64,000 nucleotides of DNA, taken from NCBI RefSeq assembly GCF_025564065.1, contig NZ_JAMGZK010000053.1, positions 248,001 to 312,000 on the forward strand. The letters are read 5' to 3'. Source of the DNA: Silvania hatchlandensis. GTDB lineage: Bacteria > Pseudomonadota > Gammaproteobacteria > Enterobacterales > Enterobacteriaceae. The stretch's first letter is position 1, and the number at the start of each line of letters is the position of its first letter. Below the pieces are notes generated by a model. The model was not told the DNA's origin. It saw nothing but the letters and a program-made list of their open reading frames with translations, and did not search any database. The translations under genes and the position numbers were made by a program. Below, piece by piece: positions 1-9,216 of the stretch.

Positions 1-744
1 CAGCGTCGGTTTGTGCACGTAGAACTCGTCCGGGTTGACTGCGCCCTGCACCACCATCTCGCCCAGACCCCAGGCAGAAGTGATAAAGACCACCTGATCG
101 AAACCCGATTCGGTATCAATAGAGAACATCACGCCTGAGGATGCTAAGTCCGAACGCACCATGCGCTGCACGCCCGCCGACAGCGCGACGCCGCGGTGGT
201 CGTAACCCTGATGCACGCGATAGGAGATGGCGCGGTCATTAAACAGGGAGGCAAAGACATGTTTGACCGCCACCAGCACGGCATCGTAGCCCTGCACGTT
301 GAGGAAGGTCTCCTGCTGCCCGGCGAACGACGCGTCTGGCATATCTTCGGCGGTGGCGGAGGAGCGCACGGCGAAAGAAGCCTGAGCATCATCAGCGGAG
401 AGCTGGTTATAGGCGTCGTGAATAGCGTGTTCCAGTTCAGGCTGGAAAGGTGTATCGATGATCCACTGGCGGATCTGTGCCCCGGCTTTCGCAAGCTCAG
501 AAACATCATCAATGTCCGTGTGGTCCAGTAGTTCGTAAATGCGCTGGTTTACGCCGCTTTGGTCTAAAAAGTAGTTAAACGCATCGGCGGTGGTGGCAAA
601 TCCATTCGGTACGGAGACACCCATACTGGACAGATTGGTAATCATTTCACCCAGGGAGGCATTTTTGCCTCCAACTCTGTCTACATCATTCATGCCGAGT
701 TGGTTATACCAAAGCACCAGCGGTGACGAGCCATTGTTGGACAT
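1..744 (-). CDS. ppsA: Phosphoenolpyruvate synthase, N-terminal part
   Basis: PEP synthase converts pyruvate, ATP and water to PEP, AMP and phosphate in gluconeogenesis. Only the first 248 codons lie in the window; the gene runs off the left edge. The protein begins [17 protein letters not shown] and continues with the ATP-grasp nucleotide-binding domain ([11 protein letters not shown] near residue 25, [20 protein letters not shown] around residues 125-145), as in E. coli PpsA. The start is the ATG read from 744. It is divergent from ppsR, whose product switches PpsA on and off. A Cra-like site lies about 90 bases upstream, fitting gluconeogenic activation. The identification is secure; the catalytic histidine domain is outside the window. 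Confidence 0.97.
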   Translation of the reverse strand, partial: MSNNGSSPLVLWYNQLGMNDVDRVGGKNASLGEMITNLSSMGVSVPNGFATTADAFNYFLDQSGVNQRIYELLDHTDIDDVSELAKAGAQIRQWIIDTPFQPELEHAIHDAYNQLSADDAQASFAVRSSATAEDMPDASFAGQQETFLNVQGYDAVLVAVKHVFASLFNDRAISYRVHQGYDHRGVALSAGVQRMVRSDLASSGVMFSIDTESGFDQVVFITSAWGLGEMVVQGAVNPDEFYVHKPTL

Positions 745-834
745 CGAAACAATCCTTTTGTGATATATGAACGGGTTTTAAGAAACTCCTTACTGCGTAT
801 TTATACTGGCATATTTATCCGCGCTAAAAAAACG

Positions 835-849
835 GTGAATCGTGTAAGC
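835..849 (-). promoter_or_regulatory. Candidate Cra (FruR) binding site for ppsA
   Basis: The sequence GTGAATCGTGTAAGC contains the TGAATCG core of the Cra consensus (TGAAWCG-NTNA). E. coli ppsA is a classic Cra-activated gene, and this box lies about 90 bases upstream of the ppsA start. The match is seen in the sequence; the activity is inferred. Confidence 0.6.
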
Positions 850-949
850 AATTTTATTTTTTAGCTTTTAAGACTGTTCCCGCTTAAATCATAACCTAAT
901 GATTAATATAGATTCCCACAGTAAATATCAGACTTTAGGGTGATTTATA

Positions 950-996
950 AAAATGAAACACCCCTTTCATTAAAAATAAAAATAGTGTTTCATTTT
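950..996. repeat. Perfect 12-bp inverted repeat between ppsA and ppsR
   Basis: AAAATGAAACAC at 950-961 is repeated as its exact complement at 985-996, with 23 bases between. The left arm also forms a smaller palindrome, AATGAAA-6-TTTCATT, at 952-971. The arms resemble KdgR half sites (TGAAAC/GTTTCA), but the spacer is one base longer than the usual KdgR box. There is no T-run typical of a terminator, and both flanking genes point away, so an operator is the better reading. Confidence 0.6.
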
Positions 997-1082
997 TAAT
1001 TTCAGAAGCGGGTCGGCTGTTGTATTTTACTTTTTTAATTTATGCTTTCAGGCAATTACCACTGAGAGTTAAGGTGCGCAAA

Positions 1083-1916
1083 ATGGATAATGCTGTCGAT
1101 CGCCACGTTTTTTATATTTCTGATGGTACGGCGATCACCGCCGAAGTGCTGGGCCACGCGGTGATGTCGCAATTCCCGGTCGCCATCAACAGCATCACCC
1201 TGCCTTTCGTTGAAAACGAGAGCCGCGCCAAAGCGGTGAAAGACCAAATCGACGCCATCTTCCGGCAAACCGGCGAGCGTCCGCTGGTGTTTTACTCGAT
1301 TGTCATCCCGGAAATTCGCAATATCATTTTGCAGAGTGAAGGCTTTTGTCAGGACATCGTGCAGGCATTGGTTGCTCCGCTGCAGCAAGAGTTGAAGCTG
1401 GATCCGACCCCTGTCGCCCACCGCACCCACGGCCTGAACCCGGCGAATATTATCAAGTACGACGCCCGTATCGCCGCCATTGACTACACCCTTGCCCATG
1501 ATGACGGCATTTCGATGCGTAACCTCGATCAGGCGCAGGTGATTTTGCTCGGCGTGTCGCGCTGCGGGAAAACCCCTACCAGCCTGTATCTGGCGCTGCA
1601 GTTTGGTATCCGTGCCGCCAACTACCCCTTTATTGCCGACGACATGGACAATCTGGTGCTCCCCGCTGCGCTAAAACCGCTGCAGCACAAGCTGTTTGGC
1701 CTGACGATTAACCCGGAACGGCTGGCAGCAATCCGCGAAGAGCGCCGGGAGAACAGCCGTTACGCCTCAATGCGCCAGTGTCGTCTGGAGGTGTCGGAAG
1801 TCGAAGCGCTGTACCGGAAGAACAACATTCCGTGGCTGAACAGCACCAACTATTCCGTGGAAGAAATCGCCACCAAGATCCTTGATATCATGGGCCTGAA
1901 CCGCCGCATGTACTAA
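1083..1916 (+). CDS. ppsR: PEP synthase regulatory protein (bifunctional kinase/pyrophosphorylase)
   Basis: PpsR inactivates PEP synthase by ADP-dependent phosphorylation of an active-site threonine and reactivates it by phosphate-dependent dephosphorylation. The 277-residue protein has the DUF299 layout with a P-loop, GVSRCGKT, at residues 157-164. It matches E. coli PpsR nearly end to end ([20 protein letters not shown] start, IMGLNRRMY end). A longer in-frame start at 1020 exists, but the ATG at 1083 has an AAGGTG ribosome site and gives the family length. It is divergent from ppsA, its target. The last codons and stop lie inside the TrpR operator of aroH. Confidence 0.97.
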   Translation: MDNAVDRHVFYISDGTAITAEVLGHAVMSQFPVAINSITLPFVENESRAKAVKDQIDAIFRQTGERPLVFYSIVIPEIRNIILQSEGFCQDIVQALVAPLQQELKLDPTPVAHRTHGLNPANIIKYDARIAAIDYTLAHDDGISMRNLDQAQVILLGVSRCGKTPTSLYLALQFGIRAANYPFIADDMDNLVLPAALKPLQHKLFGLTINPERLAAIREERRENSRYASMRQCRLEVSEVEALYRKNNIPWLNSTNYSVEEIATKILDIMGLNRRMY

Positions 1917-1929
1917 CAGGCTAGTACAT
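1908..1929 (+). promoter_or_regulatory. TrpR operator of aroH
   Basis: ATGTACTA (1908-1915) and TAGTACAT (1922-1929) form a perfect 8-bp palindrome with six bases between, matching the TrpR operator core (ACTA...TAGT). It lies about 140 bases upstream of aroH, a known TrpR target in E. coli. It overlaps the ppsR stop codon (1914-1916). A candidate -10 element, TATACT, sits at 1945-1950. Confidence 0.85.
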
Positions 1930-2067
1930 AAGTTCGCGTTCATGTATACTCCCACCCCATGCCAGGGCAGTGATGCCCTGCACTTGAAATCAGCGGGGAT
2001 TGGTTTAAGGTGATGCCCATCACTTCCCGGTAAGTTACCGATGAAGCACTACATTCTGAGAAACACC

Positions 2068-3114
2068 ATGAACAAAACCGATGAACTGCGCACGGCGCGT
2101 ATCGATAGCCTGGTTACGCCAGCCGAACTGGCCCAGCGGCATCCCGTCTCTGCGGCAGTGGCAGAAAACGTGACAACGTCACGCAAACGTATTGAAAAAA
2201 TCCTTAATGGCGAAGATCGCCGCCTGTTGGTCATTGTTGGCCCCTGCTCCATTCACGACCTTGATGCCGCGATGGACTATGCCCAGCGCCTGAAGGGGCT
2301 GCGCGACAAGCACGCCGCGCGCCTCGAAATCGTGATGCGCACCTACTTTGAAAAACCGCGCACCGTGGTGGGCTGGAAAGGGCTGATTTCCGACCCCGAC
2401 CTGAACGGCAGCTACCGCGTAAACCACGGCATTGAGCTGGCCCGCAAGCTGCTGCTGCAGGTCAACGCGCTGGGCGTCCCGACCGCCACCGAGTTCCTCG
2501 ATATGGTGACCGGACAGTTTATCGCCGATCTGATCAGCTGGGGCGCAATTGGCGCCCGCACGACAGAAAGCCAGATCCACCGGGAGATGGCCTCCGCACT
2601 CTCCTGCCCGGTCGGCTTTAAGAACGGCACCGACGGCAACACGCATATTGCGGTGGATGCGATCCGCGCCGCCCGTGCCAGCCATATGTTCCTCTCCCCG
2701 GATAAAACCGGCCAGATGACTATCTATCAGACCAGCGGCAACCCGTACGGTCATATCATCATGCGCGGCGGCAAGCAGCCGAACTATCACCCACAGGATA
2801 TCGCTGAAGCCTGCGACACCCTGCGCGAGTTCGACCTCCCGGAGCAGCTGGTGGTGGATTTCAGCCACGGCAACTGCCAGAAACAGCACCGCCGCCAGCT
2901 GGACGTCTGCGATGAGATTTGCCAGCAGATCCGCAACGGCTCCACCGCCATTGCCGGGGTGATGGCAGAGAGCTTCCTGCGGGAAGGCACGCAAAAAGTG
3001 GTTGTCGGCCAGCCGATTACCTACGGCCAGTCGATCACCGATCCGTGCCTGAGCTGGGAAGATACCGAGCTGCTGCTGGAGAAACTCGCCGCTGCGGTTG
3101 ATTCTCGTTTTTAA
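2068..3114 (+). CDS. aroH: 3-deoxy-7-phosphoheptulonate synthase, tryptophan-sensitive
   Basis: DAHP synthase condenses PEP with erythrose 4-phosphate, the first step of the shikimate pathway. At 348 residues it equals E. coli AroH in length and matches it throughout, for example MNKTDELRTARI at the start, GPCSIHD near residue 60 and the metal and substrate site GNCQKQHRRQ near 270. The start at 2068 is chosen over the in-frame ATG at 2041 by alignment with AroH. The TrpR operator upstream supports the tryptophan-responsive isozyme rather than AroF or AroG. A weak hairpin follows the gene. Confidence 0.97.
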   Translation: MNKTDELRTARIDSLVTPAELAQRHPVSAAVAENVTTSRKRIEKILNGEDRRLLVIVGPCSIHDLDAAMDYAQRLKGLRDKHAARLEIVMRTYFEKPRTVVGWKGLISDPDLNGSYRVNHGIELARKLLLQVNALGVPTATEFLDMVTGQFIADLISWGAIGARTTESQIHREMASALSCPVGFKNGTDGNTHIAVDAIRAARASHMFLSPDKTGQMTIYQTSGNPYGHIIMRGGKQPNYHPQDIAEACDTLREFDLPEQLVVDFSHGNCQKQHRRQLDVCDEICQQIRNGSTAIAGVMAESFLREGTQKVVVGQPITYGQSITDPCLSWEDTELLLEKLAAAVDSRF

Positions 3115-3119
3115 CCTTT

Positions 3120-3148
3120 TTGCCGGGTGGCGCTGTGCTTACCCGGCC
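3120..3148 (+). terminator. Weak hairpin after aroH
   Basis: GCCGGGT (3122-3128) pairs with ACCCGGC (3141-3147). There is no T-run behind it on the plus strand, so it may be a repetitive extragenic hairpin or a weak terminator. Confidence 0.35.
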
Positions 3149-3261
3149 TGTTCACCCTTCCTTTAATCTCTTGTAACCCTCTGCTTTTCCCCTCTTTTGT
3201 CTGTAAATTGATCCCTTCACTGTTTTTACATAAAAATGCTTGCCGTTAAAATCGATTTGTT

Positions 3262-3280
3262 GATAATGATTATCATTGTT
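3262..3280 (+). promoter_or_regulatory. Fur box upstream of hemP
   Basis: GATAATGATTATCATTGTT matches the 19-bp Fur consensus at all but two or three positions and ends 26 bases before the hemP start. It sits where the -35/-10 region should be, so iron-replete repression of the haem operon is expected. The match is seen in the sequence; regulation is inferred. Confidence 0.88.
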
Positions 3281-3306
3281 ACATTGATTATTATTTTGAA
3301 AACATT

Positions 3307-3501
3307 ATGTCACGCATGGATAACATCGCCGCAACGCTTCCACATCCAGAAAAGACCACACAGCCTGCACCAGGCGTAACCGATCGCCGCATCGACAGCA
3401 AACAGCTGTTGGGCCCCGAAGGGCGCGTCATTATTGAGCATGATGGACAGCACTACCTGCTGCGCCAGACACATGCCGGAAAATTGATCCTCACAAAATA
3501 A
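3307..3501 (+). CDS. hemP: Haemin uptake protein HemP
   Basis: A 64-residue HemP/HmuP-family protein, a small soluble protein encoded beside haem receptors and, in some bacteria, needed for their expression. The family's conserved C-terminal half is visible: [21 protein letters not shown], then [16 protein letters not shown]. The first ATG at 3307 has no clear ribosome site, and a second ATG at 3316 is equally possible. E. coli keeps only a homologue of this gene (ydiE) between aroH and ydiU, so it marks the ancestral site of the haem locus. It is first in the Fur-controlled operon, 71 bases before hemR. Confidence 0.9.
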   Translation: MSRMDNIAATLPHPEKTTQPAPGVTDRRIDSKQLLGPEGRVIIEHDGQHYLLRQTHAGKLILTK

Positions 3502-3572
3502 GCACCTCGCCAGCCACCCAGGTTATCCCCAGGCAGCCAGCGCTTTTCACTTTTTTAAATGGAGAGTGGCTA

Positions 3573-5558
3573 ATGCCATACCTGAATACCGCGTCTTTAC
3601 GCCCGTCACTGTTGGCGCTGGCGATCGTCAGTGCCTTGCCGGGCGCTGCTGTTGCAGCATCCGAAGAGATGACCGTTACCGCTACCGGCAATGCCCGTAG
3701 CGCCTTTGAGGCCCCGATGATGGTGAGCGTGATTGACGCCACCGCCCCGGAAAATCAAACCGCCAGCTCCGCCGCCGATCTGCTGCGCCACGTCCCCGGC
3801 CTGACCCTCGACGGCACTGGCCGTACCAACGGTCAGGACGTCAATCTGCGCGGGTACGATCGTCGTGGCGTGCTGGTACTAGTGGACGGCATCCGCCAGG
3901 GCACCGATACCGGGCATATCAACAGCACCTTCCTCGACCCGGCGCTGATCAAGCGCATTGAGATTGTGCGCGGGCCGTCTGCCCTGCTGTACGGCAGCGG
4001 CGCGATGGGCGGGGTGATCGCCTATGACACCGCCGATGCCAAAGATCTGCTGCAGCCCGGCCAAAACAGCGGGTTCCGCGTGTTCAGCACCGCCGCCACC
4101 GGCGATCATAGCCTCGGAATGGGTGCCAGCGCCTTTGGCCGCACCGACACCCTCGACGGTCTGGTGGCCTGGTCAAGCCGCGATCGTGGCGATATCCGCC
4201 AGGGCGGCGGCGGCACCGCACCGAATGACGAATCGATCAACAACATGCTGGCCAAAGGCAGCTGGAAGCTGGACAGCGCCCAGTCTCTGAACGGCTCGCT
4301 GCGCTATTACAACAACGCCGCGCAGGAGCCAAAGAACCCGCAGACCATTGATGCGGATGCCAGCAGCAACCCAATGACCGACCGCTCCACCATCCAGCGC
4401 GATGCCCAGCTCGGTTATCATATTTCCCCGGAAGGCAACGACTGGCTCAACGCCGATGCGAAAGTCTACTGGTCGGAAGCGCGCATTAATGCCCAGAACG
4501 TGGACGGCTCCGGCGAATTCCGCCAGCAGACCACCAAAGGCGCGAAAGTTGAAAACCGCACCCGCCTGTTCGCCGACTCCTTTGCCTCGCACCTTCTGAC
4601 CTACGGCGGCGAGTATTACCGTCAGGAGCAGGAACCGTCCGGCGCAACGACCGGTTTCCCGGATGCCAGCATCGATTTTAGCTCCGGCTGGATCCAGGAT
4701 GAGATCACCCTGCGCGATCTGCCCGTCACACTGCTCGGTGGCACCCGCTACGATAACTACAGCGGCAGCAGCGACGGATACGACGACGTGGATGCCGATA
4801 AATGGTCCTCCCGCGCCGGGATAACCGTCACCCCGACAGAGTGGTTGATGCTGTTCGGCTCCTACGCTCAGGCGTTCCGTGCGCCGACGATGGGTGAAAT
4901 GTACAACGACGCCAAACACTTCTCGATTGGCCGCTTCTACACTAACTACTGGGTACCGAACCCGAATCTGCGCCCGGAAACCAACGAAACTCAGGAGTAC
5001 GGGTTTGGCCTGCGCTTTGACGACCTGATGCTGGCAGATGATGCGCTGGAGTTTAAAGCCAGCTACTTTGATACCAACGCCAAAGATTACATCTCTACCA
5101 CCGTCGATTTCGCGGCGGCCACCACCATGTCGTACAACGTGCCGAATGCCAAAATCTGGGGTTGGGACGTGATGGCGAAATACTCCGCCAGCCTGTTCAG
5201 CCTGGATGTTGCCTACAACCGCACCCGCGGCAAAGATACCGACACCGGCGAATACATCTCCAGCATCAGCCCGGATACCGTCTCCAGCAAACTGGATATC
5301 CCGCTGGCGCAGAGCGGCTTTAACGTCGGCTGGATTGGCACCTTTGCCGATCGATCCACTCATGTGAACAGCAGTTACAGCAAGCAGCCAGGCTACGCGG
5401 TGAATGATTTCTACGTCAGCTATCAGGGCCAGCAGGCGCTGAAGGGCGTGACCACCACGCTGGTGCTGGGAAATGCCTTCGACAAAGCGTACTGGTCACC
5501 GCAGGGCATCCCGCAGGATGGCCGCAACGGCAAGATTTTCGTGAGTTATCAGTGGTAA
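3573..5558 (+). CDS. hemR: TonB-dependent haem/haemoglobin outer-membrane receptor
   Basis: A 661-residue outer-membrane receptor that binds haem at the surface and imports it using TonB energy. It has a signal peptide (residues 1 to about 28, ending AAVAA), a TonB box-like EEMTVTATG, a plug domain (about 45-150, with LLRHVPGL and NLRGYDRRGVLVLVDG) and a beta-barrel ending in aromatic residues (YQW). The haem receptor signature is present: FRAP at 435-438 and NPNL at 463-466, with a histidine at 449 between them, the position of the haem-ligand histidine in HemR/HmuR. It is followed 47 bases later by hmuS. It could equally be called hmuR. Confidence 0.94.
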   Translation: MPYLNTASLRPSLLALAIVSALPGAAVAASEEMTVTATGNARSAFEAPMMVSVIDATAPENQTASSAADLLRHVPGLTLDGTGRTNGQDVNLRGYDRRGVLVLVDGIRQGTDTGHINSTFLDPALIKRIEIVRGPSALLYGSGAMGGVIAYDTADAKDLLQPGQNSGFRVFSTAATGDHSLGMGASAFGRTDTLDGLVAWSSRDRGDIRQGGGGTAPNDESINNMLAKGSWKLDSAQSLNGSLRYYNNAAQEPKNPQTIDADASSNPMTDRSTIQRDAQLGYHISPEGNDWLNADAKVYWSEARINAQNVDGSGEFRQQTTKGAKVENRTRLFADSFASHLLTYGGEYYRQEQEPSGATTGFPDASIDFSSGWIQDEITLRDLPVTLLGGTRYDNYSGSSDGYDDVDADKWSSRAGITVTPTEWLMLFGSYAQAFRAPTMGEMYNDAKHFSIGRFYTNYWVPNPNLRPETNETQEYGFGLRFDDLMLADDALEFKASYFDTNAKDYISTTVDFAAATTMSYNVPNAKIWGWDVMAKYSASLFSLDVAYNRTRGKDTDTGEYISSISPDTVSSKLDIPLAQSGFNVGWIGTFADRSTHVNSSYSKQPGYAVNDFYVSYQGQQALKGVTTTLVLGNAFDKAYWSPQGIPQDGRNGKIFVSYQW

Positions 5559-5605
5559 TTACCCTGCCCCGGTTTTCCGGGGCTTTTATCTGGAAGGACG
5601 AGACA

Positions 5606-6634
5606 ATGAATCACTACACACGCTGGCTTGAGCTAAAAGAAGAGAACCCGGGGAAATACGCGCGGGACATCGCCGGGCTGATGACGATCAGCGAAGCCGA
5701 GCTGACCTGGGTGCGCGTGGGCCACGATGCCGCGCGCCTGCAAGGTGAGATCCGCGAGATCCTCAGCACGCTGGAAGCCGTGGGCGAAACCAAATGCATC
5801 TGCCGCAACGAATACGCGGTGCATGAGCAGGTTGGCACCTTCACCAACCAGCATCTTAACGGCCATGCCGGGCTGGTGCTGAACCCGCGCGCGCTGGATC
5901 TGCGCCTGTTCCTGAACCAGTGGGCAAGCGTCTTTACGATCCGCGAAACCACTCCCCGCGGCGAACGCCAGAGCATCCAGTTCTTCGACCATCAGGGCGA
6001 TGCTCTGCTGAAGGTGTACACCACCGACAATACCGACCTTGCCGCCTGGAGCGAGGTGCTGACCCGCTTTACCGTCGCCGATAACCCGCCGCTGGAACTA
6101 AAAGCCGCCGACACCGCCGTCAATGTGGCGCATGCAGACGCCGGAACGGTTGACAGCGAGTGGCGTGCCATGACCGACGTGCACCAGTTCTTCGGCCTGC
6201 TGAAACGCCACAGCCTGACGCGCCAGCAGGCGTTCCGCCTGGTGGGTGACGATCTGGCCTGTCAGGTAGATAACAGCGCCCTGGCCCAGCTGCTGGCTAC
6301 CGCCCGTCAGGATGCCAATGAAATTATGATTTTCGTCGGCAACCGCGGCTGTGTGCAGATCTTCACCGGCACCATTGAGAAAGTGGTGCCGATGAAAGGC
6401 TGGCTGAACATCTTCAACCCGGCCTTTACCCTGCACCTGCTGGAAGAGACCATCGCCGAGACCTGGGTCACGCGTAAGCCAACTGCCGACGGCCACGTCA
6501 CCAGCCTGGAGCTGTTTGCCGCTGACGGTACCCAAATCGCCCAGTTGTACGGGCAGCGTACCGAAGGCGAACCCGAGCAGAACCAGTGGCGGATGCAGAT
6601 TGATGCCCTGACGGTAAAAGGGCTGGCCGCATGA
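5606..6634 (+). CDS. hmuS: Haemin-degrading/haem-handling protein HmuS (HemS family)
   Basis: A cytoplasmic HemS/ChuS/HmuS protein of 342 residues that receives imported haem and breaks it down or passes it on. The sequence shows the family's two repeated halves, with paired motifs [14 protein letters not shown] and, in the second half, [15 protein letters not shown] followed by [28 protein letters not shown]. The start at 5606 follows a GGAAGGACGAGAC ribosome site and avoids 18 extra residues of an upstream in-frame start. Its stop overlaps the hmuT start (ATGA), implying translational coupling in the haem operon. Confidence 0.94.
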   Translation: MNHYTRWLELKEENPGKYARDIAGLMTISEAELTWVRVGHDAARLQGEIREILSTLEAVGETKCICRNEYAVHEQVGTFTNQHLNGHAGLVLNPRALDLRLFLNQWASVFTIRETTPRGERQSIQFFDHQGDALLKVYTTDNTDLAAWSEVLTRFTVADNPPLELKAADTAVNVAHADAGTVDSEWRAMTDVHQFFGLLKRHSLTRQQAFRLVGDDLACQVDNSALAQLLATARQDANEIMIFVGNRGCVQIFTGTIEKVVPMKGWLNIFNPAFTLHLLEETIAETWVTRKPTADGHVTSLELFAADGTQIAQLYGQRTEGEPEQNQWRMQIDALTVKGLAA

Positions 6635-7452
6635 GAACACTGCTGGTTCTGATCGCCGCGCTACCGCTGGCGGCCTTTGCCGCCAGCCAGGAGAAGATCG
6701 TCGCCCTTGGGGGCGACGTGACCGAAATTGTCTACGCGCTGGGGGCGGACGAGGCGCTGGTGGCGCGTGACAGCACCAGCCAGTGGCCTACGCAGGCCGT
6801 TTCGCTGCCGGACGTAGGCTACCTGCGCCAGCTGAATGCCGAAGGGATCCTCGCGATGCGCCCGACGCTGGTGTTAGCCAGTGCTCAGGCGCAGCCCTCT
6901 CTGGCGCTGACGCAGGTCGGGCAGAGCCAGGTCAAGGTGGTGACGGTTCCGGCCAGCAACGATCTGAGTGTGATTGACGAGAAGGTCCGTGTCGTGGCGC
7001 AGGCCACGCACCGTGAGGCTGAAGGTGAAGCCCTGCGTACTACCCTGCACCAGCAACTGGCCGCGCTGCCCACGACGGCGCTCAATAAGCGGGTGCTGTT
7101 TATCCTCAACCACGGTGGAATGACCGCGATGGCGGCAGGTCAGGACACCGGTGCCGATGCGGCGATCCGCGCGGCGGGTCTACATAATGCAATGCAGGGA
7201 TTCTCCCGCTATCAGCCGTTGTCCCAGGAAGGGGTGATCGCCAGCCAGCCGGATCTGGTGCTGATTTCCAAAGACGGCGTTAAGGCACTGGGCGGGGAAG
7301 CCAATCTGTGGAAGCTGCCCGGTCTGGCGCAAACCCCGGCGGGTCGCAACAAACAGGTGCTGCAGATTGACGACATGGCGCTTCTCGGCTTTAGCGTGCG
7401 TACGCCGGAGGCCATTGGTCAGTTGCGCGCCCGGGCGGAGCAGCTGCCCTGA
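6631..7452 (+). CDS. hmuT: Periplasmic haem-binding protein HmuT
   Basis: A 273-residue class III periplasmic binding protein that carries haem from the receptor to the HmuUV transporter. It has a signal peptide ([20 protein letters not shown]) and the family's opening [19 protein letters not shown], followed by [10 protein letters not shown] and [22 protein letters not shown]. The tyrosine in DVGYLRQ corresponds to the haem-ligand tyrosine known from ShuT and PhuT. It overlaps hmuS by four bases and its stop overlaps the hmuU start (TGATG), so the three are one transcript. Confidence 0.94.
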   Translation: MRTLLVLIAALPLAAFAASQEKIVALGGDVTEIVYALGADEALVARDSTSQWPTQAVSLPDVGYLRQLNAEGILAMRPTLVLASAQAQPSLALTQVGQSQVKVVTVPASNDLSVIDEKVRVVAQATHREAEGEALRTTLHQQLAALPTTALNKRVLFILNHGGMTAMAAGQDTGADAAIRAAGLHNAMQGFSRYQPLSQEGVIASQPDLVLISKDGVKALGGEANLWKLPGLAQTPAGRNKQVLQIDDMALLGFSVRTPEAIGQLRARAEQLP

Positions 7453-8444
7453 TGTCCCGGCGTATCCACTGCTCCCTGTGGGGGCTGGCGGTATTGCTGT
7501 CGCTGATGACCCTACTGGCCAGCGGTTTTGGCGCGTTGCGCCTGCCGGTGAGCCTGCTGTGGAACAACAGTGACGAGGTCCTGCGCCAGATCTGGTTCAC
7601 CATCCGCCTGCCGCGCGTGCTGCTGGCGCTGGTGATTGGCGGGTCGCTGGCGCTGGCGGGCTGCGTGATGCAGGGGCTGTTTCGCAATCCGCTTGCCGAC
7701 CCCGGATTGCTGGGGATCAGCAGCGGTGCGGCCTGTGCCGTGGCCCTGTGGGTGGTGCTGCCAATCACCCTGCCCGCGCTGCTGATGCTGTACGCTCCGA
7801 TGCTGGCGGCCTTTCTCGGCGCGCTGGCGGCCACCGTGGTGATCTTCCTGCTCAGCCAGCAGCGCGACAGCTCGTTATCGCGCCTGCTACTGGTGGGGAT
7901 CGCCATTAACGCCCTGTGCGGCGCGGCGGTTGGCGTGCTGTCGTGGGTGAGTAACGATGCCCAGCTGCGCCAGCTCTCCCTTTGGGGAATGGGCAGCCTC
8001 GGTCAGGCCCAGTGGTCAACGTTATTCGCGGTCGCTTCGCTGATGATCCCGACGGTGTTGATTATCTGGCGGCTGGCTGCAGCGCTGAACCTGCTGCAGC
8101 TTGGCGAGGAAGAGGCCCATTACCTGGGCGTGGATGTACGTATCGTCCAGCGCATTTTGCTGCTGTGCAGCGCCCTGCTGGTGGCCGCGGCGGTGGCGGT
8201 CAGCGGAGTAATTGGCTTTATCGGGCTGGTGGTGCCGCACCTGATGCGCATGTGGTTGGGGTCGGATCACCGGGCGGTGATCCCCGGCTCGGTGCTGGCA
8301 GGCGCGTTTCTGCTGCTGACTGCCGATACCGCCGCGCGCACGCTGGTGGCCCCGGCGGAGATGCCGGTCGGCCTGCTGACCAGCATTCTCGGCGCGCCCT
8401 GGTTCCTGTGGCTTATTTTCCGCCGTGGAGGTCAGCATGGCTGA
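7452..8444 (+). CDS. hmuU: Haem ABC transporter permease HmuU
   Basis: An inner-membrane permease of the FecCD/BtuC family, 330 residues, with about ten hydrophobic segments. Family landmarks are LPRVLLALVIGGSLALAGCVMQGLFRNPLADPGLLGIS near residues 50-90 and GVIGFIGLVVPHLMR near 255-270, the latter forming the loop that contacts the ATPase. It passes haem into the cytoplasm together with HmuV. The start is coupled to the hmuT stop, and its end overlaps the hmuV start by eight bases. Confidence 0.94.
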   Translation: MSRRIHCSLWGLAVLLSLMTLLASGFGALRLPVSLLWNNSDEVLRQIWFTIRLPRVLLALVIGGSLALAGCVMQGLFRNPLADPGLLGISSGAACAVALWVVLPITLPALLMLYAPMLAAFLGALAATVVIFLLSQQRDSSLSRLLLVGIAINALCGAAVGVLSWVSNDAQLRQLSLWGMGSLGQAQWSTLFAVASLMIPTVLIIWRLAAALNLLQLGEEEAHYLGVDVRIVQRILLLCSALLVAAAVAVSGVIGFIGLVVPHLMRMWLGSDHRAVIPGSVLAGAFLLLTADTAARTLVAPAEMPVGLLTSILGAPWFLWLIFRRGGQHG

Positions 8445-9216
8445 ACCCTTTATTGCCGAAGGATTAACGTACAGCGTGGCGGGCCGGGCGGTACTGCGCG
8501 ATGTGTCGCTCTCGCTTGTCCAGGGTGAACTGGTGGCGCTCATCGGCCCGAATGGCGCAGGCAAATCCACTCTGCTGCGCCTGCTGACCGGCTATCTCAA
8601 ACCGGATGCCGGGCGCTGCTTGCTCGGCGGAAAACGGCTTGAATCGTGGAGGACGCAGACGCTGTCACGTCAGCGGGCGGTGATGCGTCAGCAAACCCAG
8701 CTGGGATTTGACTGGCCGGTGGAAGCGGTTGTTGGGATGGGACGTTCTCCCTGGACGCCACGCCCCGAACCGCAGATCGTCCGCGAGGTGATGCACATCA
8801 CCGGCTGTCAGCCGCTTGCCGGGCGGCAATACGCGGCGCTGTCGGGCGGGGAGCAGCAGCGGGTGCAACTGGCCCGCGCGCTGGCACAGCTGTGGAGCGA
8901 CGGTATGCCGCGCGGCTGGCTGTTTCTTGATGAACCGACCTCGGCGCTGGATCTCTACCATCAGCAGCATCTGCTGCGGCTGCTGAAGGCGTTAACCGCT
9001 CAGGGGAACCTTCACGTCTGCGTGGTGCTGCACGATCTTAACCTCGCCGCCCTGTGGGCCGATCGGATCGTGCTGCTGCATGAGGGTAAAATTGTCTCAC
9101 AGGGAGCACCGCAAACGGTGTTGCAGGCCGATGACCTGGCGCGCTGGTATGGCGCGCAGGTTCACGTTGGTCAGCATCCGCTGAACGCCACCCCGCAGGT
9201 TTTCCTCGCGCCTTAA
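8437..9216 (+). CDS. hmuV: Haem ABC transporter ATP-binding protein HmuV
   Basis: The ATPase of the haem importer, 259 residues. Walker A GPNGAGKS lies at residues 37-44, the signature [15 protein letters not shown] near 145 and Walker [13 protein letters not shown] near 170. The ATG at 8437 is preceded by GGAGGT, so it is preferred to the GTG at 8425. It overlaps hmuU and closes the operon. Its stop shares the four bases TTAA with the stop of the convergent selO, leaving no room for a separate terminator. Confidence 0.94.
   Translation: MAEPFIAEGLTYSVAGRAVLRDVSLSLVQGELVALIGPNGAGKSTLLRLLTGYLKPDAGRCLLGGKRLESWRTQTLSRQRAVMRQQTQLGFDWPVEAVVGMGRSPWTPRPEPQIVREVMHITGCQPLAGRQYAALSGGEQQRVQLARALAQLWSDGMPRGWLFLDEPTSALDLYHQQHLLRLLKALTAQGNLHVCVVLHDLNLAALWADRIVLLHEGKIVSQGAPQTVLQADDLARWYGAQVHVGQHPLNATPQVFLAP

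Larger units (their letters stand above)
745..1082. promoter_or_regulatory. Divergent ppsA/ppsR control region
   Basis: This 338-base AT-rich gap separates two divergent, functionally linked genes. It holds a Cra-like box (835-849), a perfect 12-bp inverted repeat (950-961 and 985-996) and, just before ppsR, an AAGGTG ribosome binding site about seven bases from its ATG. I see no convincing small ORF in it. Promoter positions were not resolved. Confidence 0.6.
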
